DNA from: Mycolicibacterium sp. ND9-15
GTDB taxonomy: Bacteria; Actinomycetota; Actinomycetes; Mycobacteriales; Mycobacteriaceae
Direction of reading: 5' to 3'
Assembly (NCBI RefSeq): GCF_035918395.1
Contig: NZ_CP142362.1
Coordinates: 4,315,501-4,379,500, forward strand
Length of the DNA: 64,000 nt
Below the pieces are notes generated by a model that saw only the letters and a list, made by a program, of their open reading frames with translations, was not told the DNA's origin and ran no database searches. Position numbers and translations under genes: made by a program. Below, one piece after another: positions 9,001 to 17,605 of the stretch. Within the stretch, counting starts at the first letter, position 1, and every line of letters starts with the position of its first letter.

Positions 9001-11190
9001 CGCGCGCTGACGCTGGCCACGCGCCTCGTCGACGACGATGAAGATGCCGACGACGGCGGCTGGCTGACCCACAGCAGCGCGGTGGCCGCCGCCGAGGACG
9101 ACATCGAGGACCTCCTCGGCGAGGTGCTCGACGAGCTTGCCGCCCGCGAGGGATGTCGCAATCTGCTGCCGTCGCGCCACGTGGTGGATACGCTCGCGAC
9201 GCTGGGCGTCGCCGCGATGGGATTCGATTGGGAGATCCTCGAATTGCACGGGGGCGACGGGGAACTGCTCGCCAAAGTCGCCGCTAACGGGGACCGCACG
9301 ACGCCCGCCACCTGGGCCCCGCTCCTGGACGCGGCGACCTCTGCGGCCTCCACCGTGTTCGACGGGCCGCCGCGGCTGCGGATGCCGGCCCGTATCGACC
9401 GGGTGCAGGTGCATGGCCGACCACCCGCGGTGGCGTTGCTGCACGTTCGGCGCAGGCCGGGCACCACCGCCACCGACGTGCTGCTCGCCGAGGAATCCGG
9501 CAAGGTGCTCGCCTCGCTGACGGGGATGTCGTTCGAGCAACTCGAGAACCCTTCCGGCGGCGATGTGTCCCGGATGCTGCACCGCGTGTCGTGGCATCCG
9601 GCGCCGTGGCAGGCGGACAGCCGGCCGGGAGCGGTCGTGATCGTCGGCGGCGACGCAGCCGCGCGCGAGTTCGTGACGCGGGACCTGTCGGCCGCCGGGG
9701 TGCCACATGCGCACTGTGAGGACGCGTCCGAAATGACCTCTGCCGCCGAGTTGGCGGGCCGAGACAGTGTCGTGCTGGTGCTCCCGCGCAAGCACGATTC
9801 GCCGGGACGGTCGGTCAACGTCGTCAACCAGACGTTGCGAACTCTGCTCGAGCGCGGTGCCCAGGCACGGATATGGGTGCTCACCCAGGACGTGCACGAA
9901 GGCGCGAACGTGGCGCACGCGCCGCTGTGGGGACTGGCCAGGGTCGCCGCCGCCGAACACCCGAAGGTGTTCGCCGGGGTGCTCGACCTGGCCACTGCCG
10001 AACTTCCGGTCGGGGTCCTCGCCTCGGTGCACGGTCATCCGGTCGTGGTGCTGCGTGACGGCGTCGCACGCTCGGCGAAGCTCGCGCCCGCCGGCCCCCG
10101 AACCGCCGCGCCGATGCAGTGTTGGGCGGGCGGCACCTATGTGATCACCGGCGGGACGGGGGTGCTGGGCTTGCGGATGGCACAGCGGTTGGCCGACATC
10201 GGGGCCCGTCGACTGGTCCTGCTCTCACGCCGCGGTATGCCGAATCGCGCCGAATGGCAAGTGGATTCGGATCCGGTTCGCACCGTCACCGCGCTCGAGG
10301 ACCGAGGCGTGTCCGTCCACGTCGTGGCGATCGACATCGCCGCGCCAGGAGCCGCCGACAAACTGCGCGGCGCGCTGCGGGACCTGCCCCCGGTGCGCGG
10401 TGTGATCCACGCGGCCGGTGTCGAGGCGGGCGCCCTGTTGGTCAACACGACGCCCGAGGACTTCACCGCGGCGATGCGCCCGAAGGTCGACGGCACACTC
10501 ACCCTTCACGAGGTGTTTCCACCGGAGCAGTTGGACTGGATGGTGTTGTTCTCGTCGTGCGGCTACCTCGCCGGCTTTCCCGGCCAGGGTGCGTACGCGT
10601 GCGCGAACTCCTTCCTGGACGGGATGGCGCGGCACCGGCGGGGTCTCGGCGACCGCACCGTCAGCGTCGCGTGGACCGCATGGCGGGGTCTGGGCATGGG
10701 CTCGACGTCCCGTTTCGTCGCTGCGCAACTGGACGCGCTGGGAATGGACACCGTCGGGGCGGACGAGGCGATGCGTGCGCTGGACCATGTGATGCGACAC
10801 GACGAGCCGAATATGGTTGTCCTGCCGTTGCTTCCGGCCGCGGCAGCAGTGCCGATGCTAGCCGATGTGGCACCTTCGGAGACCGAGTCCGGCATCGAGG
10901 AGGCGCCGCCGTGGAGCTCGGTCGACGCGGACCCCGAGCGTGTCGCGCAGGTCGTCGCAACCGCGGTCGCCGCGCAGTTGGGTGTGGCGGAGGCCGACAT
11001 CGACACCGGTCTTCCGCTGGTGGAACTCGGGGTCGACTCGATCATGACGGTGGGGCTGCTGCGCCAACTGGAGAGGCAGACCGGGTTGTCGTTGCCGCCG
11101 ACGCTGTTGTGGGAGAACCCGACGGCTGCGGCGGTATCCGAGCGGCTCGTCGAATTGCTCGGCGCACCGGGTTCATCCGAGCAGGCTTGA
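6049..11190 (+). CDS. Iterative type I polyketide synthase, 6-methylsalicylic acid synthase type (KS-AT-DH/TH-KR-ACP)
   Basis: The 1713-residue protein has one module. Ketosynthase: DAACAASL with Cys175, EAHGTGT, KPNVGH. Acyltransferase: GHSVGEVAA with Ser622. Dehydratase/thioester hydrolase-like domain: HPVRGTEIVP with His926. Ketoreductase: VITGGTGVLG near 1367 and catalytic Tyr1516 in GAYACANS. Carrier protein: LGVDSIM with Ser1664. KS signatures GVNSDDYG, GATAPDGRCKTFDA and SYGYGGTIAHV are those of bacterial iterative aryl-acid synthases. With an intact KR the likely product is 6-methylsalicylate from acetyl plus three malonyl units; orsellinate synthases lack KR, and naphthoate synthases share this domain order, so the latter remain an alternative. 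No terminal thioesterase is present. It occupies the position of mbtI/mbtJ in M. tuberculosis, has its own IdeR-like box, and converges on mbtA, which could activate the product. Confidence 0.85.
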   Translation: MTETAVAIIGIGCRVAGAIGTPEQFWKFLLDGGSDVREVPPERWEPYLARDPRNAAVLKDVTRWGTFLDDLAGFDAEFFGVSPREAELMDPQQRLALEVSWEALEHAGISPKSLAGSDAAVLMGVNSDDYGKLIMEDLPGIEAWTGIGTSLCGIANRVSHLLDLRGPSVALDAACAASLVAVHQACQMLKAGETSLALAGGVSALIGPGLTRVLDVAGATAPDGRCKTFDACADGYGRGEGAGVVVLKRLADAVHDGDHVYAVVRGGAVAQDGWTVGIMSPNGDAQADMFRRACEAAGVEPASIGFVEAHGTGTPSGDPTEIRALASVYGAGRPAHAPCRIGSVKPNVGHLEGGAGIVGLIKAALALHYQTIPPTTGLTTLTPAVDWADSGLRVPTQVESWDRADGAPRRAAVCSYGYGGTIAHVLLEEAPATLRGIQAAPPHRLPAIIPVSARNVARLRTQAGALAGYLRDDPPPIGQVAATLWARRSHEPVRAAVVADDLCGVAAGLTALADDAPDPAVVTGTVLPAATEGAVWVFSGHGSHWTGMGRELLTAAPEFAAVVDNIDPVFTAELGFSARSVLTSGELGGTDQVQALTFAMQVGLAAMLRSRGVAPAAVIGHSVGEVAACVTAGVFDLAVGAAVACYRARGFRSVMGHGVMALVRLPFAEADRRLAGRADVVAAISASPESTVISGMVSAVDDICRRWADQGVMVRRVNTDVAFHSPAMEALTGELGRLTAQLPPPRTPEIPLYTTALADPRSTAPRDQRYWVANLRDRVRFAEAVSAAIEDGHRLFLEVSAHPVVAHSIVETLTSVGADQHAVVPLLRRERPQMRSVAAAVGALYCHGAPVDHGLEAAPWARDLPVTQWQHRRFWRTPAPPPGGRGMHDADTHTLLGGRTEVTGAVAAKMWQTRVDLDTRPYPGNHPVRGTEIVPAAVIINTFLGAAGELRTRCDRAGTDLVDVRLRTPVAPARARDVQVVLQDRALTLATRLVDDDEDADDGGWLTHSSAVAAAEDDIEDLLGEVLDELAAREGCRNLLPSRHVVDTLATLGVAAMGFDWEILELHGGDGELLAKVAANGDRTTPATWAPLLDAATSAASTVFDGPPRLRMPARIDRVQVHGRPPAVALLHVRRRPGTTATDVLLAEESGKVLASLTGMSFEQLENPSGGDVSRMLHRVSWHPAPWQADSRPGAVVIVGGDAAAREFVTRDLSAAGVPHAHCEDASEMTSAAELAGRDSVVLVLPRKHDSPGRSVNVVNQTLRTLLERGAQARIWVLTQDVHEGANVAHAPLWGLARVAAAEHPKVFAGVLDLATAELPVGVLASVHGHPVVVLRDGVARSAKLAPAGPRTAAPMQCWAGGTYVITGGTGVLGLRMAQRLADIGARRLVLLSRRGMPNRAEWQVDSDPVRTVTALEDRGVSVHVVAIDIAAPGAADKLRGALRDLPPVRGVIHAAGVEAGALLVNTTPEDFTAAMRPKVDGTLTLHEVFPPEQLDWMVLFSSCGYLAGFPGQGAYACANSFLDGMARHRRGLGDRTVSVAWTAWRGLGMGSTSRFVAAQLDALGMDTVGADEAMRALDHVMRHDEPNMVVLPLLPAAAAVPMLADVAPSETESGIEEAPPWSSVDADPERVAQVVATAVAAQLGVAEADIDTGLPLVELGVDSIMTVGLLRQLERQTGLSLPPTLLWENPTAAAVSERLVELLGAPGSSEQA

Positions 11191-11229
11191 CCAGATTCCC
11201 TACCGAGACTGAAGATCTGCGCGAGAAGG

Positions 11230-11262
11230 CGCCGAACACTGATGTACAACTTCAGTTCGGCG
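11230..11262. terminator. Bulged hairpin between convergent polyketide synthase and mbtA
   Basis: CGCCGAA (11230-11236) pairs with TTCGGCG (11256-11262), extended inward by CTGA/TCAG after a two-base bulge. It lies 40 bases after the polyketide synthase stop and 7 bases from the mbtA stop, so it could end transcripts from either side. No U-tract. Confidence 0.45.
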
Positions 11263-11268
11263 GCGGAA

Positions 11269-12951
11269 TCACGACATCAATTCGGTGACGACCTTCTTCT
11301 TGTCCACCTTGCCGACCGCGGTCTTGGGCAACCTCGGCAGTGGCGCCAGCACGTCGGGCCTGCTGTGGGCCGACACGCCCCGCTCGTCGAGGAACTGGTT
11401 CAGATCGGCGAGCGTGATCGGCGGCCCCTTGAACACCACCGCGGCGCAGATCTTCTCGCCGAGAAAGTCGTCGGGCAGCGCCACGGCCGCCGCTGCGTAG
11501 ATCGCGGGGTGCGCAAACAGGTGTTCCTCGAGATCCGACGCGGACACCGTCTCACCGCCGCGGTGGATGACGTCCTTGATGCGCCCGGTCACCTCGACGT
11601 AACCGGCCCGCGGGCCGTCGGCGAAGATCCGCACCCGGTCACCGCTGCGGTAGAAGCCGTCGGGAGTGAACGACCGCGCGTTCGCGTCGTCGGCGCGGTA
11701 GTAGCCGTTGAGCGTGTACGGGCCGCGCACCAGCAGTTCGCCTTCCTGACCCGGCGCGACCTCCGCACCGGACTCGTCGACCACCCGCATCTCGTCGTGC
11801 GGCGACATCGGCCTGCCCTGGGTGTTGACCACCACGTCGACGGGATCGTCGGGCCGGGTGAAGTTCAGCGTGCCCTCGGCCATCCCGAAGATCTGCTGCA
11901 GACCGGGGGTGAGCCCGGCCAAGATGTACTCGGCCTCCTGCGGTGTCATCCGCGAACCTCCGACCTGGACCAGCCGCAGCGACGTCGGCAGCACCGGTTC
12001 CCAGTCGCCCGCCTGGGTCCACACCTTGGCCAGCGCGTTGACCAGAGCGGTGACGGTGACCTTGTGCCGATCGATCAACGCGAACGCTGCCTCGGGGCTG
12101 GCGTCGGTGGTGAAAACCGAAGTGGCGCCGACGCTCATCGAGCCCAGCAGGCCCGGGCACGCCAACGGGAAGTTGTGGCCGGCGGGCAGCACGACGAGAT
12201 AGACGTCGTCGCCGGTCAGGAGGCACTCGCGCGCGCTGGTGCGCGCCGTGTAGAGGTAATCGTTGTGTGTGCGCGCGATGAGCTTCGGCAGCCCGGTGGT
12301 GCCGCCCGACACCAGCAGCAGGGCGGGCGTGTCGGGATCGACCGGCCCGTACTCGGGCAGTGGACCGTCGAAATCGGCTAGCGCAGACCAGGATTGAAAC
12401 CGGCCGGGCTCCCCATGAACGAACACGTGTTGCAGCCCGGGGTTGTCTTCGACGAGGTCGTCGGCGAGTGCGCGGTAGTCGAAGCCGCCGACCGAGTCGG
12501 GCACGATCAGGCCGACGGCGCCGCTGACCGCCGCGAAGTGGTTCAGTTCCGCGGAGCGATGGCCCGGCAGGCACATGACCGGAACGACGCCCGCCCGCAG
12601 CACACCGAAGAGCGCGACCGCGAACTCGCAGGTGTTGGGCAGCTGCAGCAGCATCCGGTCGCCGGGCGCGATGCCGCGGTCGGCCAGTGCCGCCGCGATG
12701 CGGTCGGCCCGCGCGTCCAGTTCGGCGAACGTGTAGCTGACGCCGCGATCGATCACAGCGGTCCGATCGGGCCAGGCCCCCGCCGCATCGCGCAGGATCG
12801 AGTCGAGTGGCCGGCCGGTCCAGTACCCGGCCCGCCGGTACTCCTCGGCGCGGTCGGTGGGAAACGGCACGAATCCGGTCGTGAGGTCGCCGAGAGCGCG
12901 CTGCTGAACCGGGTTCTCTGCTGGTGGGCGCTGCTCGAAACCGGTGCTCAT
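11269..12951 (-). CDS. mbtA: Salicyl-AMP ligase MbtA (aryl acid adenylating enzyme)
   Basis: Activates the aryl acid cap of mycobactin with ATP and loads it on the aryl carrier domain of MbtB. It is a stand-alone 560-residue adenylate-forming enzyme of the DhbE/EntE/YbtE type, with the phosphate loop VSGGTTGLPKLIART, the IFGMAEGTLNFTR motif, and the C-terminal RGGETVSASDLE and GKVDKKKV segments. In the aryl pocket HNFPLACPG carries Asn260 and Cys265; Cys at this place is typical of salicylate-specific enzymes (YbtE, MbtA), while 2,3-dihydroxybenzoate enzymes have Ser (family knowledge). ATG 12951 has a GGGG-rich ribosome site. It is divergent from mbtB, sharing an IdeR-like box. No salicylate synthase is nearby, so its substrate here may be 6-methylsalicylate. 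Confidence 0.93.
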   Translation of the reverse strand: MSTGFEQRPPAENPVQQRALGDLTTGFVPFPTDRAEEYRRAGYWTGRPLDSILRDAAGAWPDRTAVIDRGVSYTFAELDARADRIAAALADRGIAPGDRMLLQLPNTCEFAVALFGVLRAGVVPVMCLPGHRSAELNHFAAVSGAVGLIVPDSVGGFDYRALADDLVEDNPGLQHVFVHGEPGRFQSWSALADFDGPLPEYGPVDPDTPALLLVSGGTTGLPKLIARTHNDYLYTARTSARECLLTGDDVYLVVLPAGHNFPLACPGLLGSMSVGATSVFTTDASPEAAFALIDRHKVTVTALVNALAKVWTQAGDWEPVLPTSLRLVQVGGSRMTPQEAEYILAGLTPGLQQIFGMAEGTLNFTRPDDPVDVVVNTQGRPMSPHDEMRVVDESGAEVAPGQEGELLVRGPYTLNGYYRADDANARSFTPDGFYRSGDRVRIFADGPRAGYVEVTGRIKDVIHRGGETVSASDLEEHLFAHPAIYAAAAVALPDDFLGEKICAAVVFKGPPITLADLNQFLDERGVSAHSRPDVLAPLPRLPKTAVGKVDKKKVVTELMS

Positions 12952-13020
12952 GAGGGATGCGTGCCCCTTGGGGTAGGTGTGTTCGGTGCCTCGAATATAC
13001 GGTAGCGTTCCCCGCGTTAG

Positions 13021-13039
13021 TTAGGGCAGCCTGCACTAA
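13021..13039. promoter_or_regulatory. IdeR-like iron box between mbtA and mbtB
   Basis: TTAGGGCAGCCTGCACTAA has intact outer arms TTAGG/CTAA of the IdeR consensus (about 13 of 19 matches by eye). It begins 13 bases after a TAGCGT -10-like hexamer (13003-13008) and ends just before the mbtB ribosome site, so it could block mbtB and possibly the divergent mbtA. Confidence 0.7.
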
Positions 13040-13052
13040 ATCGGAGGTTCGC

Positions 13053-16000
13053 GTGGGTGTCGGTGAGACGGGTTCGGTCGATCGCTGCGTCCGCGAGGAG
13101 GTCGCCGAACTTCTCGGCGTGAGCCCCGGCGAAGTCGACCCGGATGCCGACCTGATCGCCTCGGGACTCGACTCGATCCGCATGATGTCGCTGTCGGGGC
13201 GGTGGCGGAAACGGGGTATCGACGTCAACTTCGCCGCGCTCGCGCAGCAGCCCACCGTGGCGGCGTGGACGGCGTTGGTGGCCGGCCGCGCCAGTCGCGG
13301 CGGCCCCGAGTCGACGGCTCAGCCGGCCCTCGGCGAGCAAACCGATCCGTTCCCACTGGCTCCGATCCAGCAAGCCCTGTGGCTCGGCCGCGACGAGACA
13401 CAGCAACTTGGTGGCGTCGCAGCACACCTCTACGTCGAGTTCGACGGCATCGGAGTCGATCCGCAGCGACTGCGTGTCGCCGCAGCGAAGCTGGCGGCCC
13501 GCCATCCGATGCTGCGGGTCGAGATTCTCCCCGACGGTATGCAGCGGGTCGGCGACCGCGAACTGGATGTATCGGTGATCGACCTTCGTGACCTCGGCGC
13601 CGATGACGCGGCGAAGCGCCTGACCGAGATCCGCGAGGCGAAATCTCATCAGATGTTGCACGACGAGGTGCTGGAGCTGAGCCTTTCGCTACTTCCCGGC
13701 GGCGCGACACGGTTGCACGTCGACATGGACATGCAAGCCGCCGATGCGGTGAGTTACCGCAACTTCATGGCCGACCTCGCAGCGTTCTACCGGGGCGAAG
13801 AACTCACCGCACTGAACTACACCTATCGCGAGTACCGGTCGGCGCTCACCGCCGCCGCGACAGCACCCGACGAGGACCGCCGATGGTGGGCGCAGCGAAT
13901 CCCGCATCTGCCGGAACCGCCTGCGCTGCCGCTTGTTCCGCCCTCGGAGCAGAACAACCCCCGACGCAACACCCGACGCTGGCACTTCTTCGACTCCGCC
14001 ACACGCGATGCGCTGTTCGCCGCGGCCCGACGGCACGGTGTCACCCCGGCGATGGTGGTGGCGGCGTCGTACGCCGGAACCCTGGCCCGTTGGTCGACCA
14101 GTCGACATCTCCTGCTGAATCTGCCGATGTTCGGCCGCGAGCCGTTCCATCCCGACGTCGACAAGCTGGTCGGTGACTTCTCGTCGTCGCTGATGCTCGA
14201 CATCGATCTCACCGGTGCGAACACCGCGTTGGCCCGATCGCGCATCGTGCAGGCGGCATTGCACACCAGCGCACGCCATTCGAACTACTCCGGCCTCTCG
14301 GTGCTGCGGGACCTGAGCCGGCACCGCGGCTCCCAGGCGCTGGCACCGTTCGTATTCACCAGCGCTCTCGGCCTCGGCGACCTGTTTGCCGGCGATGTGA
14401 CAGAGCAGTTCGGCACGCCGGTCTGGCATATCTCCCAGGGGCCGCAGGTGCTGCTCGACGCACAGGTCACCCCGTTCGACGGTGGGCTGCTGATGAACTG
14501 GGATGTGCGCGAAGAGGCGTTCCGGCCCGGCGTGATCGATGCGATGTTCGCCTATCATCTCGCCGAGTTGACCCGGCTGGCCACCGACGACAGTTCCTGG
14601 GCGGCGCCGGATCCGCCTGCGGTGACCGAAGCGCAGCGCACGGTGCGCGATGCCGTCAACGGCGTGACCACAGAGCCGAGCGGAGACGCGCTGCACGACG
14701 GCTTCTTCCGCGCTGCGGCAAGACAACCCGACGCTCCCGCGGTGTTCTCCAGCCTCGGCGATCTCAGCTATGGGCAGCTGGCCGAGCAGTCATTGGCCGT
14801 GGCGACGACCCTGCGTCAATACGGTATCGCGGCCGGTGACACGGTCGCCGTAATGGGACCCAAGACGCCAGAACAGATTCCAGCGCTGCTGGGAATTTTG
14901 GCCACCGGTGGCGTGTACCTCCCGATCGGTGCCGACCAGCCCGATGACCGGGCTGCCCGGATCCTGCAGACCGCGGATGTGCGGCTCGCGCTGGTGTGCG
15001 GGGATCGACGCGACCCGGTGGGCTTGCCCACCCTGACGGTGGCCGAGGCGATCCGGTCCGGTGCGGACTCGGCGACCCGAACCTCGCCGGCTGCAACGGA
15101 TCCCGCCGAGCTGGCCTACGTACTGTTCACCTCGGGCTCCACCGGAGAACCCAAGGGTGTCGAAGTCACTCACGACGCCGCGATGAACACCATCGAGTTC
15201 ATCAACCGGCACTTCGAAATCGGGCCGGCCGACCGCTGCTTGGCGCTGTCGACCCTGGAGTGCGATCTGTCGGTGCTCGACATCTTCGGCACGCTGCGGT
15301 CCGGCGGCTCGATCGTCGTCGTCGACGAACGGCATCGGCGCGATCCCGACACCTGGGCTCGGCTGATCGACCAACACGGTGTCACGGTGCTGCACTTCAT
15401 GCCCGGGTGGCTGGAGATGCTCGTTGCGGTCGTGCCGGCAGACAGTCGCCGGTTGTCCACGGTGCGGGTCGTGCCAACGGGTGGAGACTGGGTGAGGACC
15501 CAATTGGCCCAGGCGTTGCGGACCCGAGCACCCGGCGCGCGATTCGCCGGACTGGGCGGTGCCACCGAAACGGCAACGCACAACACCATTTGCGAACCGG
15601 CCGACATACCTGCGAGCTGGACGGCATTGCCCTTCGGCACTCCACTGCCGAACAACGCCTGTCGCGTGGTCGCCGCCGACGGGACCGACTGCCCGGACTG
15701 GGTACCGGGCGAATTCTGGGTCGGGGGCCGTGGCGTGGCGCGCGGTTATCGTGGACGACCCGAACTGACCGCAGCAAAGTTCGTTCGGCACGACGGCCGA
15801 AACTGGTACCGGACCGGCGATCTCGTGCGCTATCTGCCCGACGGCGCCGTGGAGTTCGTCGGACGCGTTGACCACCGCATCAAAATCAGCGGATACCGGG
15901 TCGAACTCGGCGAGGTCGAAGTGGCGCTCGAGCGCGTGCCCGGTGTGGACGCGGCAGTCGCCGCGGTCGTATCCGGCGAACGCGACACCCTCGCCGCACT

Positions 16001-16535
16001 GACAACGGTCACCGATGCCGACCTGGACTCCGAAGCGATCACCACCGCGTTGACCGAATTGCTTCCCGCGCACATGATTCCGAAGGTCATAGTGGTGACC
16101 GATCGAATACCATTCGGCGTCAACGGAAAGATCGACCGCAAAGCGGTCGCGCGACAGCTCGCCGAAGCGGAGGTTCCCACAGCGCCGGCCTACCGGGCGC
16201 CGTCGACCCCGCTGGAATCCGCACTGGCCGCGATCGTCGGTGAGGTGCTCGACGCCCGGGTCGGGGTCGACGACGACTTCTTCTGCCTCGGTGGGGATTC
16301 GGTGCTGGCGACGCAGGTGATCGCCCGCGTCCGGGACTGGCTCGACGCCCCGACCGCATTGGTCACCGACATGTTCGCCACTCGGTGTGTGTCGAAGCTC
16401 GCCGAACGACTGGCCGGTCGCGAACCCGTAAGTGAGCGGCTCGACGCGGTGGCCGAGGTCTACCTGGCGGTGGCCGGGATGGACGCCGCCGACGTGCTGT
16501 CCGAACTCGAGTCGTCAGCTCAAGGCTCACCTTAG
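13053..16535 (+). CDS. mbtB: Phenyloxazoline synthase MbtB (ArCP-Cy-A-PCP)
   Basis: Non-ribosomal peptide synthetase that joins the aryl acid to serine and cyclises it to the oxazoline of mycobactin. Domains: aryl carrier protein (LDSIR, Ser41); heterocyclisation domain with DMQAADAVS (the DxxxxDxxS motif) about residues 90-520; adenylation domain about 550-1040 with LFTSGSTGEPKG and GGATETATHN; peptidyl carrier with LGGDS, Ser1083. GTG 13053 is preceded by CGGAGG at 13042-13047; the open frame to 12957 would run through the iron box. The length, 1161 residues, is about 250 shorter than M. tuberculosis MbtB (1414), matching the absence of a fused thioesterase: that activity is a separate gene, mbtT, downstream. 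The stop overlaps the convergent oxidoreductase by nine bases. Confidence 0.93.
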   Translation: MGVGETGSVDRCVREEVAELLGVSPGEVDPDADLIASGLDSIRMMSLSGRWRKRGIDVNFAALAQQPTVAAWTALVAGRASRGGPESTAQPALGEQTDPFPLAPIQQALWLGRDETQQLGGVAAHLYVEFDGIGVDPQRLRVAAAKLAARHPMLRVEILPDGMQRVGDRELDVSVIDLRDLGADDAAKRLTEIREAKSHQMLHDEVLELSLSLLPGGATRLHVDMDMQAADAVSYRNFMADLAAFYRGEELTALNYTYREYRSALTAAATAPDEDRRWWAQRIPHLPEPPALPLVPPSEQNNPRRNTRRWHFFDSATRDALFAAARRHGVTPAMVVAASYAGTLARWSTSRHLLLNLPMFGREPFHPDVDKLVGDFSSSLMLDIDLTGANTALARSRIVQAALHTSARHSNYSGLSVLRDLSRHRGSQALAPFVFTSALGLGDLFAGDVTEQFGTPVWHISQGPQVLLDAQVTPFDGGLLMNWDVREEAFRPGVIDAMFAYHLAELTRLATDDSSWAAPDPPAVTEAQRTVRDAVNGVTTEPSGDALHDGFFRAAARQPDAPAVFSSLGDLSYGQLAEQSLAVATTLRQYGIAAGDTVAVMGPKTPEQIPALLGILATGGVYLPIGADQPDDRAARILQTADVRLALVCGDRRDPVGLPTLTVAEAIRSGADSATRTSPAATDPAELAYVLFTSGSTGEPKGVEVTHDAAMNTIEFINRHFEIGPADRCLALSTLECDLSVLDIFGTLRSGGSIVVVDERHRRDPDTWARLIDQHGVTVLHFMPGWLEMLVAVVPADSRRLSTVRVVPTGGDWVRTQLAQALRTRAPGARFAGLGGATETATHNTICEPADIPASWTALPFGTPLPNNACRVVAADGTDCPDWVPGEFWVGGRGVARGYRGRPELTAAKFVRHDGRNWYRTGDLVRYLPDGAVEFVGRVDHRIKISGYRVELGEVEVALERVPGVDAAVAAVVSGERDTLAALTTVTDADLDSEAITTALTELLPAHMIPKVIVVTDRIPFGVNGKIDRKAVARQLAEAEVPTAPAYRAPSTPLESALAAIVGEVLDARVGVDDDFFCLGGDSVLATQVIARVRDWLDAPTALVTDMFATRCVSKLAERLAGREPVSERLDAVAEVYLAVAGMDAADVLSELESSAQGSP

Positions 16536-17387
16536 GGCAAGGGCCAGTCGCCGCCACTGGTCGCGCGGGAACCCCCGCGGGTCGGCGGTGAGCACCTGCA
16601 CGCAGACGTGGTCGGCGCCGGCGTCGCGGTGCTCATGGACCCGCTTCAGCACCGTCTCCTCGTCGCCCCAGGCGATGAGCGCGTCGAACAACCGATCGCT
16701 GACAGAGGCCACATCGGCTTCGGTGAAGCCCGACCGCAGCAGGTTGTTGGCGTAGTTGGGCAGTGCCAGATACGAACGCAGCCAATCGGTTCCGAGCGTG
16801 CGCGCCTCGTCGGCGTCGGTGGTGAGCAGCACCGTCTGCTCGGGCAGCAGCAGCGGGCCGTCGCCGAGTTGTTCGCGGGCGTAGCGGGTGTGGTCGGGAG
16901 TGACCAGATACGGGTGCGCACCGCGCGAGCGGGTCGCGGCGAGCTCGAGCATCTTCGGGCCCAGGGCCGCGAGCACCCGGTTGGCGACGGGGACCGGCCG
17001 CGGGGTGGCATCGATGTCGTCGAGATATCTGCGGGTCGCGGCGAGCGGCCTGCGGTAGAGGCCTGGTTCCCTCGAGTCGATCAGCGGTGCATGGCTCACC
17101 CCGATGCCCAGCAGAAAGCGTTCGCCGTGGCTTTCGGCCAGCGCGGCGTAGCGCGCGGCCACGTCGGCGGGCTCGTGCATCCAGAGGTTGAGGATTCCGG
17201 TGGCGATCACGACCTGCTTGGTCGACGACAGCAGGTGCTCCACCGAATCGAGGACGGGTCCGCCGACGTCGGGTATCCACAGCGCGGTGAAGCCGAGATC
17301 CTCCAGCTCCGCGGCCGCCTCGGCGGCCTCGCCCTGATCGCCGTACCGAAGCGCAGAACTCCACACACCGACGCCTGCCAGATCCAT
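16527..17387 (-). CDS. LLM-class F420-dependent oxidoreductase
   Basis: Luciferase-like monooxygenase family protein, 286 residues, probably using coenzyme F420 as do many mycobacterial members. It resembles the TIGR03620-type subgroup: AELEDLGFTALWIPDVGG near the N-terminus, GILNLWMHEP, and the conserved FLLGIGVSHAPLI segment lining the cofactor site. It sits between mbtB and mbtT on the opposite strand; its 3' end overlaps that of mbtB by nine bases. The ATG at 17387 follows a GGAAAGG sequence about ten bases upstream. The promoter region faces the tandem iron boxes of mbtT. A role in siderophore tailoring is possible but nothing in the protein proves it; it may simply be a passenger. Substrate unknown. 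Confidence 0.8.
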   Translation of the reverse strand: MDLAGVGVWSSALRYGDQGEAAEAAAELEDLGFTALWIPDVGGPVLDSVEHLLSSTKQVVIATGILNLWMHEPADVAARYAALAESHGERFLLGIGVSHAPLIDSREPGLYRRPLAATRRYLDDIDATPRPVPVANRVLAALGPKMLELAATRSRGAHPYLVTPDHTRYAREQLGDGPLLLPEQTVLLTTDADEARTLGTDWLRSYLALPNYANNLLRSGFTEADVASVSDRLFDALIAWGDEETVLKRVHEHRDAGADHVCVQVLTADPRGFPRDQWRRLALALR

Positions 17388-17544
17388 GCCCGCGATCCTT
17401 TCCTCGTAACCACCTTTTTACGTTACGTAGCGCGGTGCCCGGACCAGCGCGTCACGTCCGGCTGGCGGCAGGAACGGCGTTCATCCAGCTCAAACGGATG
17501 CGACCGGACAGGCCGCGGGGAGGACGTAGCCGTGTCCGCGGCAA

Positions 17545-17563
17545 GAAGGATAGGGTAACCTCA
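17545..17563 (+). promoter_or_regulatory. IdeR-like iron box, first of a tandem pair before mbtT
   Basis: GAAGGATAGGGTAACCTCA matches the IdeR consensus at 14 of 19 positions by eye, including TAGG and TAACCT. It contains a TAGGGT -10-like hexamer, so binding would cover the promoter of the mbtT-G unit. Confidence 0.6.
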
Positions 17564-17571
17564 CTTCCTAC

Positions 17572-17590
17572 TTAGGACAGCCTGCGCTAA
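17572..17590 (+). promoter_or_regulatory. IdeR-like iron box, second of a tandem pair before mbtT
   Basis: TTAGGACAGCCTGCGCTAA is nearly the same as the mbtB box and has both outer arms of the consensus. Its centre is 27 bp from that of the first box. It lies just upstream of the short leader ORF and mbtT. Confidence 0.7.
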
Positions 17591-17605
17591 ATACACGGAG
17601 GAATC

